From assembly GCA_012034075.1 (NCBI GenBank), contig JAAURD010000002.1, forward strand, positions 1 to 61,480: a stretch of DNA of 61,480 nt. The letters are read 5' to 3'. Positions 1 through 8,607 of this stretch are shown here, piece after piece. The position numbers and the translations under genes are program-made. Within the stretch, counting starts at the first letter, position 1. The number at the start of each line of letters is the position of its first letter. Source of the stretch: Chloroflexaceae bacterium. Its GTDB lineage: Bacteria; Chloroflexota; Chloroflexia; Chloroflexales; Chloroflexaceae. A model generated the notes under the pieces. That model was not told the origin of the DNA and did not search any database. It saw only the letters and a program-made list of their open reading frames with translations.

Positions 1-2
1 TG

Positions 3-610
3 ACCCTGGCCCGAGTTGCTATGGCCCAGGAACGGTATGCGCAGGCGCTGGACATCCTGCACCCATTGCAGCAGGCCGCTGCGCAAGGGCAGCGGCAGCA
101 CAGCCTGATCGGTATTGCGGTGCTGCAGGCGCTGGCGCGGCAGCAGCAGGGTCAGACCACGCAGGCCCTGACGGCGTGCTGGATGCATTAGAGCGGGCTG
201 AACCCGCCAATTATGTGCGAACTTTTGTCGATGAGGGCCAGCCGATGAAGACGCTGCTGGCGGCGTTGCGGCGGCGCCCAGCAGAGATTGCACCGCCGGA
301 TGCGACCCTCCAGGCGTATATCGATCGGTTGCAGGCGCTGCTTGAGGATCAGCAGGCGCTGGCAAGCAACTGGCCGCCCCAATGGAGTGCGCACCTGGAG
401 GGCATGCAGCCGTGGGTGGAACCCCTGACGCGGCGTGAACGCGAGGTGCTGCGCCTGATTGCGGCGGGGCTCTCCAACCAGGAGATTGCGCGGCAGCTGG
501 TGATTGTTGAGGGCACGGTGAAGGTGCATATCAAGCGGATTTATGGCAAGCTGGGGGTGAGTAATCGCACACAGGCGGTGGCGCGGGCGCGGCAGGTGGG
601 CTTGTTGTGA
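3..610 (+). CDS. LuxR/MalT-type transcriptional regulator, C-terminal part (5' end outside window; frame break near 175)
   Basis: Only the C-terminal part is present. Positions 3 to about 173 read as helical, Ala/Gln/Leu-rich sequence typical of the TPR-like arm of MalT-type regulators, then stop at 189. The family-like continuation ([21 protein letters not shown]) lies in another frame from about 176, so one base appears to be missing near 173-176. The last 60 residues are a LuxR helix-turn-helix: [21 protein letters not shown] followed by [20 protein letters not shown], with the usual Glu, Leu, Gly, Val-Lys-His and Lys-Leu positions. Such proteins bind DNA as ligand-controlled activators; the ligand and targets cannot be told because the N-terminal ATPase and sensor part is missing. 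The neighbouring minus-strand NACHT gene converges on it. The HTH assignment is firm, the MalT subclass likely. Confidence 0.8.
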   Translation, partial: PGPSCYGPGTVCAGAGHPAPIAAGRCARAAAAQPDRYCGAAGAGAAAAGSDHAGPDGVLDALERAEPANYVRTFVDEGQPMKTLLAALRRRPAEIAPPDATLQAYIDRLQALLEDQQALASNWPPQWSAHLEGMQPWVEPLTRREREVLRLIAAGLSNQEIARQLVIVEGTVKVHIKRIYGKLGVSNRTQAVARARQVGLL

Positions 611-782
611 TGGCGATGGATAATGGATAATCGATAATGGGCACTGATATCAACGTCTCATATCGATGAACGCCATTTGGTATGATACACGGAACTTTTG
701 TACCTGCGGGCTGGATGTGCTTGTGGGCTTCTCGCATGAATGGATATACCCAAACCGCCCTTCCCCAATTTCAAAAAAATCG

Positions 783-801
783 ATCGCGCCTTCGGCGCGA
801 T
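783..801 (-). terminator. Rho-independent terminator for the NACHT-FGE gene
   Basis: ATCGCGCC and GGCGCGAT form a perfect 8-bp stem around a 3-nt loop. Read on the minus strand the stem is followed within three bases by seven T residues (the run of A at 773-779 on the plus strand). It lies about 110 bases downstream of the minus-strand stop at 913. Confidence 0.75.
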
Positions 802-852
802 GGAGTCGTATGCAAAGCATCGTTTCAGGATTGATACATCACCCCAGAGCAA

Positions 853-908
853 TCAGGATTCAGGATTCAGGATTCAGAAACCAGAACTCAGAAACCAGAA
901 GCCAGAAG
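853..908. repeat. Short tandem repeat (GATTCAG-like)
   Basis: Three direct copies of a 7-bp unit (TTCAGGA) are followed by degenerate AACCAGAA-type copies. The tract ends a few bases from the NACHT-FGE stop codon. Simple repeats like this recur in the window's intergenic gaps. Confidence 0.7.
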
Positions 909-912
909 ACAA

Positions 913-3807
913 TTATGATATGACCACAAGAAAGCACCCAGGACGGAAACCCCTGCCGAAGTTCCTGAAGTCGCCGTCGTACCCGTCGCGCCCACCAGAG
1001 CCCATATGTGATATCCCATCATGCCAAGAGAAACCTTTTACTCGCATACCATCACCCGGCTCAATCTCATCCACTACCTCTAGATCATCATCGTGATCAT
1101 ATCGCGTCGCTGTCCACTCCCACACATTGCCCAGCATCTCATGTGCCCCACATGCCGCCACACCCTGCGGAAAGCAGCCAATTGGTGCAGTCACGCCCAG
1201 GCCGGTCTCTTTGCCATTGACCCGCTCGCCATCAGGCGGCGGCTCATTGCCCCAGGGGTAGCGCCACTTCTCCGTGCCACGCGCGGCCCGTTCCCACTCC
1301 AGCGCGGTGGGCAGGCGAATCGCTTCGTTGCGGGCAACCAGCCAGCGTTCTGCCCTGATGCGTCAGCCAGCGGCAGTAGGCCACCGCCTCATCCCAACTG
1401 ACGAAGACGGCGGGCTGCAGCGGGTTGCCAAACTGCGGGTAACGTTCGATGAGACCGGGGTAGAGCTTGTCTAGCTCTCGCCCTTGCTCTTGAGGTTGCA
1501 CTAGCCCTTGCGTCCATTGCCAGCCATTGTCCGTCCACCAGCGCCGATCGCTATAGCCACCGTCCGCCACAAAACGGGCAAACTCGGCGTTGGTGGTGGG
1601 GTAACGCGCAATCTTAAAATCATGGAGTAGCTCTTTCTGCTCAAGCGCATCTTCGTTCTCGCCATACCAGAAGCGACCGGCCTCGACCGGGCACCAGTAC
1701 TGCGCCAACTGCGTGCGCCATTGCTCATCTCCCTGGTGGTTGGGCAGCCCCACCTGTGCCAGCGGCAAGCGGGCATCGGCCATGGGTAGGCGGGCGTCGC
1801 GCTGGATGACATCACGCAGCCGGCCATAGCTCAGCAAGCCCAGCACCCGCGCGCATCCGCTCGCAGGCTGGCGGGTGCATCCGGCGGCTGGCCCTCCTGG
1901 GTCGCAATCTGCAGCAGGGCATCGCGGGTTTGCGTCCAGAGGCCGCCAGGTTCAATCAGCTGCCTCTTATGGGTGCGGGCTCGCTCGTGGCCAATCACCA
2001 GCAATGCCTCACCGGCCAGCACCTGCTGGCTGGCACTGCCCTGCAACAACGCCTGGGCCAGCTTCAGCGGTGGCCCAACCATGCCGTCATTGAACACCTG
2101 AAACCCCACCATCAGCAGCAACGCTTTCTGCCAGTGCGGCTGCTGCGACCGTTCCAGGGCCAGGTCCTGATACTCCTCGTCGCGGCTCCTGAGATAATAG
2201 CCGGCCAGAAACTCTTGAAAGGTACGATGGGGAAAGGTATAGATCGCCGGGCCACGCTTGAGCAGCAGCCCGTTGCCTCGTTCCAGCGACTCACACAGCT
2301 TTTGGCCCAGGTCATAGCGCCGATCGTCCGCATAAGCCGCAAAGGTTTCGGCCATTATGCCCACCACCATCTTTTCATTGAGGTCGGCCTTGCTCTTGGT
2401 ATCATTGGGGTCGTGCAGAGCGGCCTGCTCATGCGCCTCCCAGCCCAGTCGCGCCATCAGCGCCAGCAGGTCAGCATCCTGAAACCTGGGCAGATTCAGC
2501 GGCGTCAGCACATTTCCCACCTGCTTCCGCCAGCGCAGCAGCAGCAGGTCAATGCATACATAGTAGAGCGTGGCTTCCGCATCGGGCAGTCTGCCGCGGT
2601 TGGCATGCACCAGCGCCATCACCGTGAGCAGCAGCGGCGAGGGTGCCAGGTCGTCGCCCAACTCTGGCCGTTCCGCCAGAGCCAATTGCAAATCAGCGCT
2701 ATCTTTCTGCGCCTGCTCTGGTGTACGGCGACCACTCTGTGCCAGTTCTGTATACCAGCCCTTCACAAACTCGGTGATTTGCTCCTTTGTCAGGCCCGCC
2801 AGCGTGTAGGTGCGAAAACTGCCATCAAGTTGGCGCAACGGTTCACGCTCATAATCCAGCACGCGGCAGGTCACCAGCACCGGCGCCTTGCGATAGACCG
2901 CCGCCGCAGTGGTAATGCTGGCCGCAATGCGCTTGAGCACATCTTTATCAACGACCTCATCCAGACCATCAAAGAGCAGCAGAGCCCGGCCCTGCTCAAG
3001 TTCCCGCTGCAACATCGGCAACGCCTCGGTCGCCGTGAGACCCGTCAGCTGCTTCAGCCAGAACGCCTGCAACAGCGCCAGCTTCTCCAGCTGCTTCGGC
3101 TGCTCCGACTGCTCTTTCGATTGGGGCTCACTGCTGCTGGCAAATTCCGCCAGATCGCGCAAAATCACGCGGATCGGCAAGAGCGGACCCAAGCGCCAGT
3201 CCGTCAGGTCTTCCAGCGACTGCGCATCGACCATAGCCCGGGCCAGACGATAGGTCAGATGGTTGACAAACGTACTCTTGCCGCTGCCGGGGGCGCCCAG
3301 CAGCATCGTGCGGGCTGGCTGCTGCTGGCTCAGTGTCTCCAAGGCCGTGAGTGGGCGGGTCTCGGCCCTGCCAGATTGGTTGTTTTGGCCCTCTTGCTCA
3401 ATCTGGGTGGTCGTATGCAGCGCAATATAGACGCTATCCAGCGGCATTGACTGTTTGTTGGTAGCATCGGTCGCGTCCAGGTCGCTCAAAGCCAGCGCAT
3501 TGCACTGGGTCATCAACTCATTGAGATAGCGCTTGAGGGCGGGTTCGGGGTTGCGGCCAGGGCCATTGGTTGAGCCGTCGTTGGGGCGACTCATCTCGGC
3601 GATGATCCAGATGCCGGTGGGCAGCAGCACAGTGACGACCACCAGCAGCAGCAGTAGGAGCGGTTGTGTTTGCCAAAGCTCAAGCAGCCATCCTCGAATC
3701 TCAGCGCCAAAGAGCTGGGTGACAATGCCGACCCAGATTAAGCCAATGGCGGTGGTGCTGCCAAAGAACGTGAGCATGCGTCTGCGTTTACTGATCAGCC
3801 ACTTCAT
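913..3807 (-). CDS. Membrane-anchored NACHT NTPase fused to a formylglycine-generating-enzyme-like (SUMF1) domain; two frame breaks
   Basis: Start ATG at 3807 is set by a strong GGGAGGAG 6 bases upstream. Order: two hydrophobic helices (residues about 10-40 and 50-73), NACHT domain with Walker A LLGAPGSGKST (near residue 172) and Walker B LLLFDGLDEV (near 277), helical region, then a C-terminal FGE/C-type-lectin-fold domain (AVAYCRWL, ALEWERAARG, MLGNVWEW). The frame changes near 1846 (a GGG run) and near 1338; correcting one base at each gives one continuous protein of roughly 960 residues. NACHT modules are STAND-class switch ATPases; in bacteria several protect against phages, and FGE-like domains often serve as ligand-binding folds rather than enzymes. 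The fusion suggests a sensor coupled to a membrane-tethered switch; that role is inference. An extended -10 (TGATACAAT) lies about 50 bases upstream. Confidence 0.75.
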
Positions 3808-3904
3808 GGGATACTCCTCCCAGCACAAGAGATTGAGCCGTTCCATTGATCGGGCTTATTGTATCATGGATTATGGACAATGGATAATTGATAGTTGATC
3901 GGCG

Positions 3905-4507
3905 ATGCCAGAGCAGCAGCGCAAAATAGCTGAATATAGGTTCTTTTTGCAATGGGTCGGTCTCAACACCCTGGCGACGGCGTTGGCGGTGGTGCCGGGC
4001 GATCTCGTGGGCGACCAGACATCGTATATTGTTGGCAATGCTCTCACCGGCGCACTGATCGGGCTGGCGCACTGGCTGCTGCTGCGCCATGTGATCGCGC
4101 ATGCCCACTGGTGGGTGGTGGTGCATGCGGCCGGCTGGGCCATCAGCGCCGCAATCTGGGAGATAGGCCAGGCGGCTGGCTGGGCGGTGGGCTGGGTGGC
4201 CTTTGGCTCGGTCAGCGGCGCGTTGTTGGGGCTGATGCACTGGCTGGTGCTGCGCCATACCGTGCGCGGGGCAGGCTGGTGGGTGCTGGCAAGCGCCGCT
4301 GGTTGGGATGTAGGCTGGGAGCTGGGCTGGGTGGTGGCGGACGCCGTTGGACACAGCATCAGTGAGAGCGCTGCATGGTCTGTGGTGCGCATTGTGGTGT
4401 GGGACTTGACCAGCACAACGCTTGGGCTGGTCTATGGGCTGATTACGGGGATGGTGCTGGTGGTGTTGCTGCGGCGCGGAACAAGGCCAGCAGCGCCGCC
4501 CCGCTGA
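3905..4507 (+). CDS. Polytopic membrane protein with internal repeat, unknown function
   Basis: 200 residues, dominated by hydrophobic helices. Two internal repeats are visible: GALIGLAHWLLLRH...HWWVVVHAAGWAI and GALLGLMHWLVLRH...GWWVLASAAGWDV, each a Gly-rich helix ending in a W-x-x-L-R motif followed by a second Trp-rich helix. No catalytic motif is recognised. ATG at 3905 lacks a clear ribosome binding site. The gene diverges from the NACHT gene (98-base gap) and overlaps tail to tail by 65 bases with a related gene on the other strand. Function unknown; small membrane proteins with this G-x-x-x-W-x-x-L-R repeat occur in Chloroflexota and cyanobacteria (from memory, not checked). Confidence 0.65.
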   Translation: MPEQQRKIAEYRFFLQWVGLNTLATALAVVPGDLVGDQTSYIVGNALTGALIGLAHWLLLRHVIAHAHWWVVVHAAGWAISAAIWEIGQAAGWAVGWVAFGSVSGALLGLMHWLVLRHTVRGAGWWVLASAAGWDVGWELGWVVADAVGHSISESAAWSVVRIVVWDLTSTTLGLVYGLITGMVLVVLLRRGTRPAAPPR

Positions 4508-5027
4508 TGCTGCCATAGACCAGCCCAAAGACACCCCAGGCAACAATCCCATCGCCCTGTTCGCTGATGGTGCTAGACCAGAACTGGTTGGCCTGGACAG
4601 CGAGCGGTAACGCCAGCGCCATCGCTATTGCACTGGCCGGGAGCCACCAGCCGCTCTGGCGCAGGGTAAGACGCAAGATAAACCACTGGGCCAGCCCCAG
4701 ACTCAGCCCTCTGATGCTGCCATCGAGCAGGTTGCGGGCGAACAGCGGCACGGTGGGAGGCAAGAACGCGAGCAACCAGAGGTTCGCCAGCACACCGATA
4801 GCACCGCCAATGATGCTCGCCACAATCCAGCCCATACGGTGAGGAATACAGCGGCGGAGACACCATGCCTGAGCCGCACCATAGACCAGACCGAAGAGCA
4901 GCCAGTCTGTCACACCGGTGGCGAGCCGCAGCACGGTTATGCCCAACAGTCCGCTGGCAACGCTGGTTGTGACCCACCATAGCCAGAGCGACCAGCTTGC
5001 TGGGGGTTGTTGTTGTTGGAAAGGCAT
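4443..5027 (-). CDS. Polytopic membrane protein, paralogue of the convergent neighbour, unknown function
   Basis: About 194 residues from the ATG at 5027, which has GAGGG just upstream; an in-frame ATG at 5060 is less well placed. Five to six hydrophobic helices. It shares the W-x-x-L-R signature with the gene at 3905 (GLSLGLAQWFILRLTLRQSGWW) and the same C-terminal helix ending GLVYGSISG, compared with GLVYGLITG in the other. The two genes end inside each other: the last 65 bases encode the related terminal helix on both strands. This looks like an inverted duplication. No enzymatic motif is seen. Confidence 0.65.
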   Translation of the reverse strand: MPFQQQQPPASWSLWLWWVTTSVASGLLGITVLRLATGVTDWLLFGLVYGAAQAWCLRRCIPHRMGWIVASIIGGAIGVLANLWLLAFLPPTVPLFARNLLDGSIRGLSLGLAQWFILRLTLRQSGWWLPASAIAMALALPLAVQANQFWSSTISEQGDGIVAWGVFGLVYGSISGAALLALFRAAATPPAPSP

Positions 5028-5108
5028 ATCCCTCATCCCTGACGGTGAGCGGCGACCCACCCAACCATATACTCATGGTCATACACAAATTTAGCGATAG
5101 CAGATACA

Positions 5109-5132
5109 CCACGGAGACACGGAGACACGGAG
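5109..5132. repeat. ACACGGAG tandem repeat
   Basis: Three 8-bp units in a row, the first with one change (CCACGGAG, ACACGGAG, ACACGGAG). Non-coding. Confidence 0.7.
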
Positions 5133-5273
5133 TGGTGGGGGCGCAACGTGCAAATCAGGGAGCGGCGCACTGCACCATCCCCAATGGGGGTGCTGCTAGC
5201 GCTTATCGTTGCTATCGTGGTATGCCATTCGTGCCGTTGGGCAGCTGGGCCAGAGGTGTATTGTATTAGCCTC

Positions 5274-5336
5274 CCTTCTCCCCTTGTGGGAGAAGGGCCG
5301 GGGATGAGGGGTACGGTCGGCACGACCGCGCTCCAT
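5274..5336. repeat. Dispersed hairpin element with adjacent CGGTCG palindrome
   Basis: Nine-bp arms CCTTCTCCC and GGGAGAAGG around a 5-nt loop, then GGCCGGGGATGAGGGG, then CGGTCGGCACGACCG. Related hairpin pieces occur near 7227-7255 and 7478-7500, and the CGGTCG palindrome recurs near 14742 and 15820, so this is a dispersed family. Confidence 0.65.
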
Positions 5337-5401
5337 GCTGCCACCCATACACATCATACCCGATCTCCTCCATAGCAACAAACGCATGGTGTATCGGAAC
5401 C

Positions 5402-5410
5402 TGGTATAAT
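5402..5410 (+). promoter_or_regulatory. Possible extended -10 promoter element
   Basis: TGGTATAAT is a consensus extended -10 box. No good -35 is seen. A transcript starting near 5417 would give a leader of about 280 bases before the gene at 5698. Confidence 0.35.
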
Positions 5411-5597
5411 GAACGCGTGTCTGCGCTGACAGGATCCTGAGCATCATAGGTATGACAACGACCCGGTTGTCGAGACTGGTTTGTGTTGCGCGTGTGCAGC
5501 ACAAGATACAGGTTTTTCTATCCAGAATACAAGCAGGATTGCGTTTAAACAATGCGGGAACTGGTGAGCAGGGAAACGAGTCCTTGACTCAGAGCGG

Positions 5598-5626
5598 TTG
5601 ACTCACTTTATTTGGTTTTACATACA
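5598..5626 (+). promoter_or_regulatory. Possible promoter of the Wzz/CpsD-like gene
   Basis: TTGACT, a 17-bp spacer and CATACA. TTGACTCA also occurs 14 bases earlier (5584), so the -35 region is a direct repeat. The start codon follows about 70 bases downstream. Confidence 0.4.
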
Positions 5627-5697
5627 TGCTCTTTTGTGGAAATAAAACGCGGTTTCTGGTGATATATGGCAGACACCGGTTGTAGGGATACGATACT

Positions 5698-7029
5698 ATG
5701 GATATTAAACACTATCTTGAAATACTCTGGCGCCGGAAGTGGTTTATTATCATCACGCCGATTCTTGCGGTAATGATAGCGGCGGCCGGCACCATGCGAC
5801 AGACCCCAACGTATGTGGCCACAGCGACCTTGCGCTTAATGACCGCGCCGGTGTATGGCTATGTTGAGCATGGCAGTATTTTGTATGCCGAACGCTTGCT
5901 CAACACCTATGCGATCATTGTCAAGACCAACCCGATTGTGGAACAGATGCGGCAGCAACTTGAAGTGGATGAGAGCACTGGGAGTCTCGCTTCACGGATT
6001 AGCGTGAGTTTTCCGGGCAATAGCGAACTCATGCAGATTAACTTTGAAGATGAAAACCCGGCGTTTGCGGCGGATGCGGCCAATGTGCTGGCGAATATTA
6101 TGATCGATGAAGCGAAGACCACGACTATCGGGCGCAACTACCCGCTCTCCATGGTTGACCCGGCCGGCCCACCGACCTACCCGACCAAACCACGCACGCA
6201 GTTTAACATTGCGATGGGGTTTGTGGTGGGGTTGATGGCTGGTTTGGCCCTGGCCCTGATGGTTGAGGTATTGGACACCAGCCTGCATACAACAGCCCGC
6301 ATTGCCCAGGCCACCCGCCTTTCAACGCTGGGGCGCATTCCAGCAGTGGGCAAGAAAAAACTGGGCGTCGCGCTCAATGGTGATACGCCGCCACTGCTCT
6401 CCGAGGCATTTCGCCATCTGCGCACCAGCATCTTTGCGATAAGCCAGGATACCTCGCTGCGGACGCTGGTGGTCACCAGTGCCGAAGCCAAAGAGGGCAA
6501 ATCAACGATTGTCGCCAATCTCGCCACAGCTATTGCCCATTCTGGTCGCAATGTGGTGGTGGTTGATAGCAACCTGCGCCAACCTGCCATCCATACGCTC
6601 TTTGGTGTGAACAATACGACGGGTTTGAGCACGCTGCTGCGCGGCCAGGCCAGCATCGATGATGTGCTGCAGGTCAGCCAGATTGATGCTATTCATGTGA
6701 TTGCCAGTGGTCCGATCCCCGACAATCCGGCCGATTTGCTCAGTGGCGATGCCATGACCACCCTGATTGACGCCCTGTCTGAGCGCTTCGATATGGTGCT
6801 GCTGGACTCACCGGCCATGCTGGAGTTTGCGGATGCGTCTATTCTGGCGCTGGCGACCCGCCATGTCGTGCTCGTAGTTGAGCGCTCGCAGGCCCGCCAG
6901 GAGGTGCTGGAGGCCGCATTCCGCCAATTCTCGGAGATTAAGATTGAGCCTGTTGGCGTGGTCGTCAACCGCGCCGAGCAGAATGGCCGCAACCTGATCA
7001 CCGATTTGAGTATGAGCCTGCCGAAGTAG
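5698..7029 (+). CDS. Polysaccharide chain-length/export regulator fused to CpsD-type P-loop kinase (BY-kinase-like)
   Basis: 443 residues. Wzz-type N-terminal part with membrane helices at about residues 15-31 and 171-190 flanking the extracytoplasmic portion, and the Pro-rich PPTYPTKP motif before the second helix. The C-terminal part is a MinD/CpsD-like ATPase: Walker A SAEAKEGKST (261-270), Walker A' VVVVDSNLRQP (286-296) and Walker B MVLLDSP (about 364-370). Such fusions control length and export of capsular or extracellular polysaccharide by cyclic autophosphorylation. The usual C-terminal tyrosine cluster is absent (the protein ends SMSLPK), so it may bind nucleotide without classical tyrosine autophosphorylation. 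It stands alone between repeat-rich gaps; the genes at 9687-14694 may share its pathway. Confidence 0.88.
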   Translation: MDIKHYLEILWRRKWFIIITPILAVMIAAAGTMRQTPTYVATATLRLMTAPVYGYVEHGSILYAERLLNTYAIIVKTNPIVEQMRQQLEVDESTGSLASRISVSFPGNSELMQINFEDENPAFAADAANVLANIMIDEAKTTTIGRNYPLSMVDPAGPPTYPTKPRTQFNIAMGFVVGLMAGLALALMVEVLDTSLHTTARIAQATRLSTLGRIPAVGKKKLGVALNGDTPPLLSEAFRHLRTSIFAISQDTSLRTLVVTSAEAKEGKSTIVANLATAIAHSGRNVVVVDSNLRQPAIHTLFGVNNTTGLSTLLRGQASIDDVLQVSQIDAIHVIASGPIPDNPADLLSGDAMTTLIDALSERFDMVLLDSPAMLEFADASILALATRHVVLVVERSQARQEVLEAAFRQFSEIKIEPVGVVVNRAEQNGRNLITDLSMSLPK

Positions 7030-7294
7030 TGGTGTTGGTGCGGGGCGGTGGCGGGTACAAGAATGAACCCACCCATCACCGGCTCTCAAGGCTCGGTTTT
7101 TCGGCTTAGATATGGGACACACCAAATTCGGGTAATCATACCAAATTCGCGTGATCACTGGTAGGCGCTTTGATCGCACTGGTAGGGCCGTCAGCGCGCT
7201 GCGCCCAATCGGCAACACCAGAGGACTCCCCTCTCCCAATTTGGGAGAGGGGCTGGGGCTCTCAAGGGTAGGTTTTTTGGTTTAGACATGGCTC

Positions 7295-7436
7295 ATACCA
7301 AATTCGGTGGGCGCAGCACGCAGACGCTCCTACAGATCGCACTTGGAGCGCCTGATTTGTAGGGGCGCAGCGCGCTGTACCCCTACAAATCAGGATATAA
7401 GCTCTCCGATGGGAACGCCATTTGCGTCTCATACCG
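7295..7436. mobile_element. MITE-like palindromic element, copy 1
   Basis: Begins with ATACCAAATTCGG at 7295, carries the central inverted repeat, and ends with an inverted AACGCCATTTGCG...CTCATACC segment. The architecture matches the copy at 53931-54069. It has no coding capacity, so if mobile it would be non-autonomous. The right end is approximate. Confidence 0.45.
7351..7394. repeat. 22-bp inverted repeat (TTTGTAGGGGCGCAGCG family)
   Basis: The arms CCTGATTTGTAGGGGCGCAG and their complement meet without a loop; two mismatches (TA for GC in the right arm). The same arms occur perfectly at 53975-54018 and a variant at 57271-57323. It lies between two convergent genes and could also stop transcription. 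Confidence 0.8.
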
Positions 7437-7505
7437 CATCAGAAAGCGATCTGTCAAAAAAACCTACCCTTGAAAGGGAGAAGGGACGGGTATGAGGGGT
7501 CGTAT

Positions 7506-8600
7506 TTAGATCGGTAACGGCAAGCCCGGCACCACATCCAGCTCCCAGCTATGCTGCAAACCGGTGCGAAACCGATAATACGCAGCAGCAGCGACCATGG
7601 CGGCATTGTCAGTACAGAGCCAGATAGGTGGATAACGCACCGGCAGGTTGGCCCGCCGCGTCAGTTCGCTGCGTAGCCGTGTATTGGCTGCTACACCGCC
7701 GGCCAGTAAAATCTCGGTAGCGCCAAAAGTCTGGGCTGCAAGCACGGTTTTGCTGGTCAGCACATCGACTACCGATTCCTGGAACGCGGCAGACATCTGG
7801 GCGGTAAAGCTTAAGCTATTACCAGCCACCGGGCCGGTGCCGGGCACACGACCGGCAGCAGATGTATTGGGCGGCCCCATATTGCCATAGTGTTCCTGCA
7901 CTTTGTGCAACACCGCTGTCTTCAGACCGCTAAATGAAAAATCATAGGTATCGCGGAGCCAGGCTCTGGGTAACGTAAACCGACTCTGCACCCCATCGGC
8001 GGCACGCTGAATCGCGGGGCCGCCCGGAAAGCCCAGACCAAGCATCCGTGCGACCTTATCGAACGCTTCACCGGCGGCATCGTCGCGGGTTTGCCCCAGC
8101 AACTGATAGTCGCCATGCTGGCGCAAGAGCACGAGGAGGGTATGGCCGCCGCTGACAATCAGGGCCACGAGTGGGAATTGGGGTGGCTGAATTGATGGAT
8201 CGAGGGTCAGCCAGTTGGCGTAGATATGCGCTTCTAGATGGTTGACCCCGATAAACGGCAGATCACGCTGCCAGGCAATCGCCTTGGCCGTGTTCAGGCC
8301 AGTGAGCAGGGCGCCGCTCAGGCCCGGCCCATAGGTTGCCGCTACGGCATGGATGCCTTGCCACCCCTCTGGTAGGGCTTTGATCGCCTGCTCAATCACC
8401 GGTACAATGCTCAAAATGTGCTGGCGTGAGGCAACCTCTGGCACAATGCCGCCATACCGCTGATGAGCATCAATCTGTGATGCTACGACATTCGAGATAA
8501 TCGTGCTACCATCACGCACAATCGCTGCGGCGGTCTCATCACACGAGGTTTCTAACCCCAGTATCGTATACCCTGCTGGTAATCCGATTATTGCACTCAT
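7506..8600 (-). CDS. tsaD: tRNA N6-adenosine threonylcarbamoyltransferase TsaD
   Basis: 364 residues from ATG at 8600; the frame is open further upstream but family alignment starts at MSAIIGLPAGYTILGLETSCDE. Contains the ASKHA-fold signature LGLETSCDETAAAI, the ATYGPGLSGALLTG loop, the metal-binding NHLEAHIYANW motif, IVSGGHTLLVL, and GGVAANTRLR near the C terminus. TsaD transfers the threonylcarbamoyl group from TsaB/TsaC chemistry to A37 of ANN-decoding tRNAs in the cytoplasm and is universally conserved. A Gly/Pro/Asn-rich stretch (about residues 236-260) before SLSFTAQMSAAFQ is longer than usual. The upstream gene ends 8 bases before it, so the two are probably co-transcribed. Confidence 0.95.
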   Translation of the reverse strand: MSAIIGLPAGYTILGLETSCDETAAAIVRDGSTIISNVVASQIDAHQRYGGIVPEVASRQHILSIVPVIEQAIKALPEGWQGIHAVAATYGPGLSGALLTGLNTAKAIAWQRDLPFIGVNHLEAHIYANWLTLDPSIQPPQFPLVALIVSGGHTLLVLLRQHGDYQLLGQTRDDAAGEAFDKVARMLGLGFPGGPAIQRAADGVQSRFTLPRAWLRDTYDFSFSGLKTAVLHKVQEHYGNMGPPNTSAAGRVPGTGPVAGNSLSFTAQMSAAFQESVVDVLTSKTVLAAQTFGATEILLAGGVAANTRLRSELTRRANLPVRYPPIWLCTDNAAMVAAAAYYRFRTGLQHSWELDVVPGLPLPI

Positions 8601-8607
8601 CGTTTGC

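Larger units (their letters stand above)
611..912. other. Intergenic stretch with simple repeats and a terminator, no gene
   Basis: This gap separates two convergent genes. It holds short AT-rich direct repeats (GGATAATGGATAATCGATAATGG just after the LuxR stop), a CATATCGATGAA...ATTTGGTAT motif that recurs near 14840, a hairpin terminator, and a run of GATTCAG-like repeats. The small open frames here have no family likeness. Confidence 0.6.
5028..5697. other. Repeat-rich intergenic region upstream of the Wzz/CpsD-like gene
   Basis: No convincing gene. It contains an ACACGGAG triple repeat (5109-5132), a hairpin CCTTCTCCC/GGGAGAAGG followed by a GGGGATGAGGGG tail (5274-5312), a CGGTCGGCACGACCG palindrome (about 5322-5336) and two possible promoters before the downstream gene. 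Confidence 0.6.
7030..7505. other. Repeat-filled gap between convergent genes
   Basis: Holds three ACCAAATTCG motifs (7121, 7140 and 7297), a CCCTCTCCC/GGGAGAGGG hairpin near 7231, a near-perfect 22-bp inverted repeat (7351-7394) and a GGGAGAAGGGACGGG tail (about 7478). No gene is supported. Confidence 0.65.

Noticed and set aside
913-1846. Separate FGE-like gene
   Set aside because: The upstream NACHT frame ends inside the FGE text and a one-base change joins them; a fusion is more likely than two overlapping genes.
1930-3450. 506-codon open frame on the plus strand
   Set aside because: It lies antisense to the NACHT domain, is rich in Gln, Arg and His with no family likeness, and reflects the codon bias of the real gene.
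3788-4552. 254-codon minus-strand open frame covering the membrane gene
   Set aside because: Composition is His/Gln/Pro-rich shadow sequence; the sense protein has coherent transmembrane helices and internal repeats.
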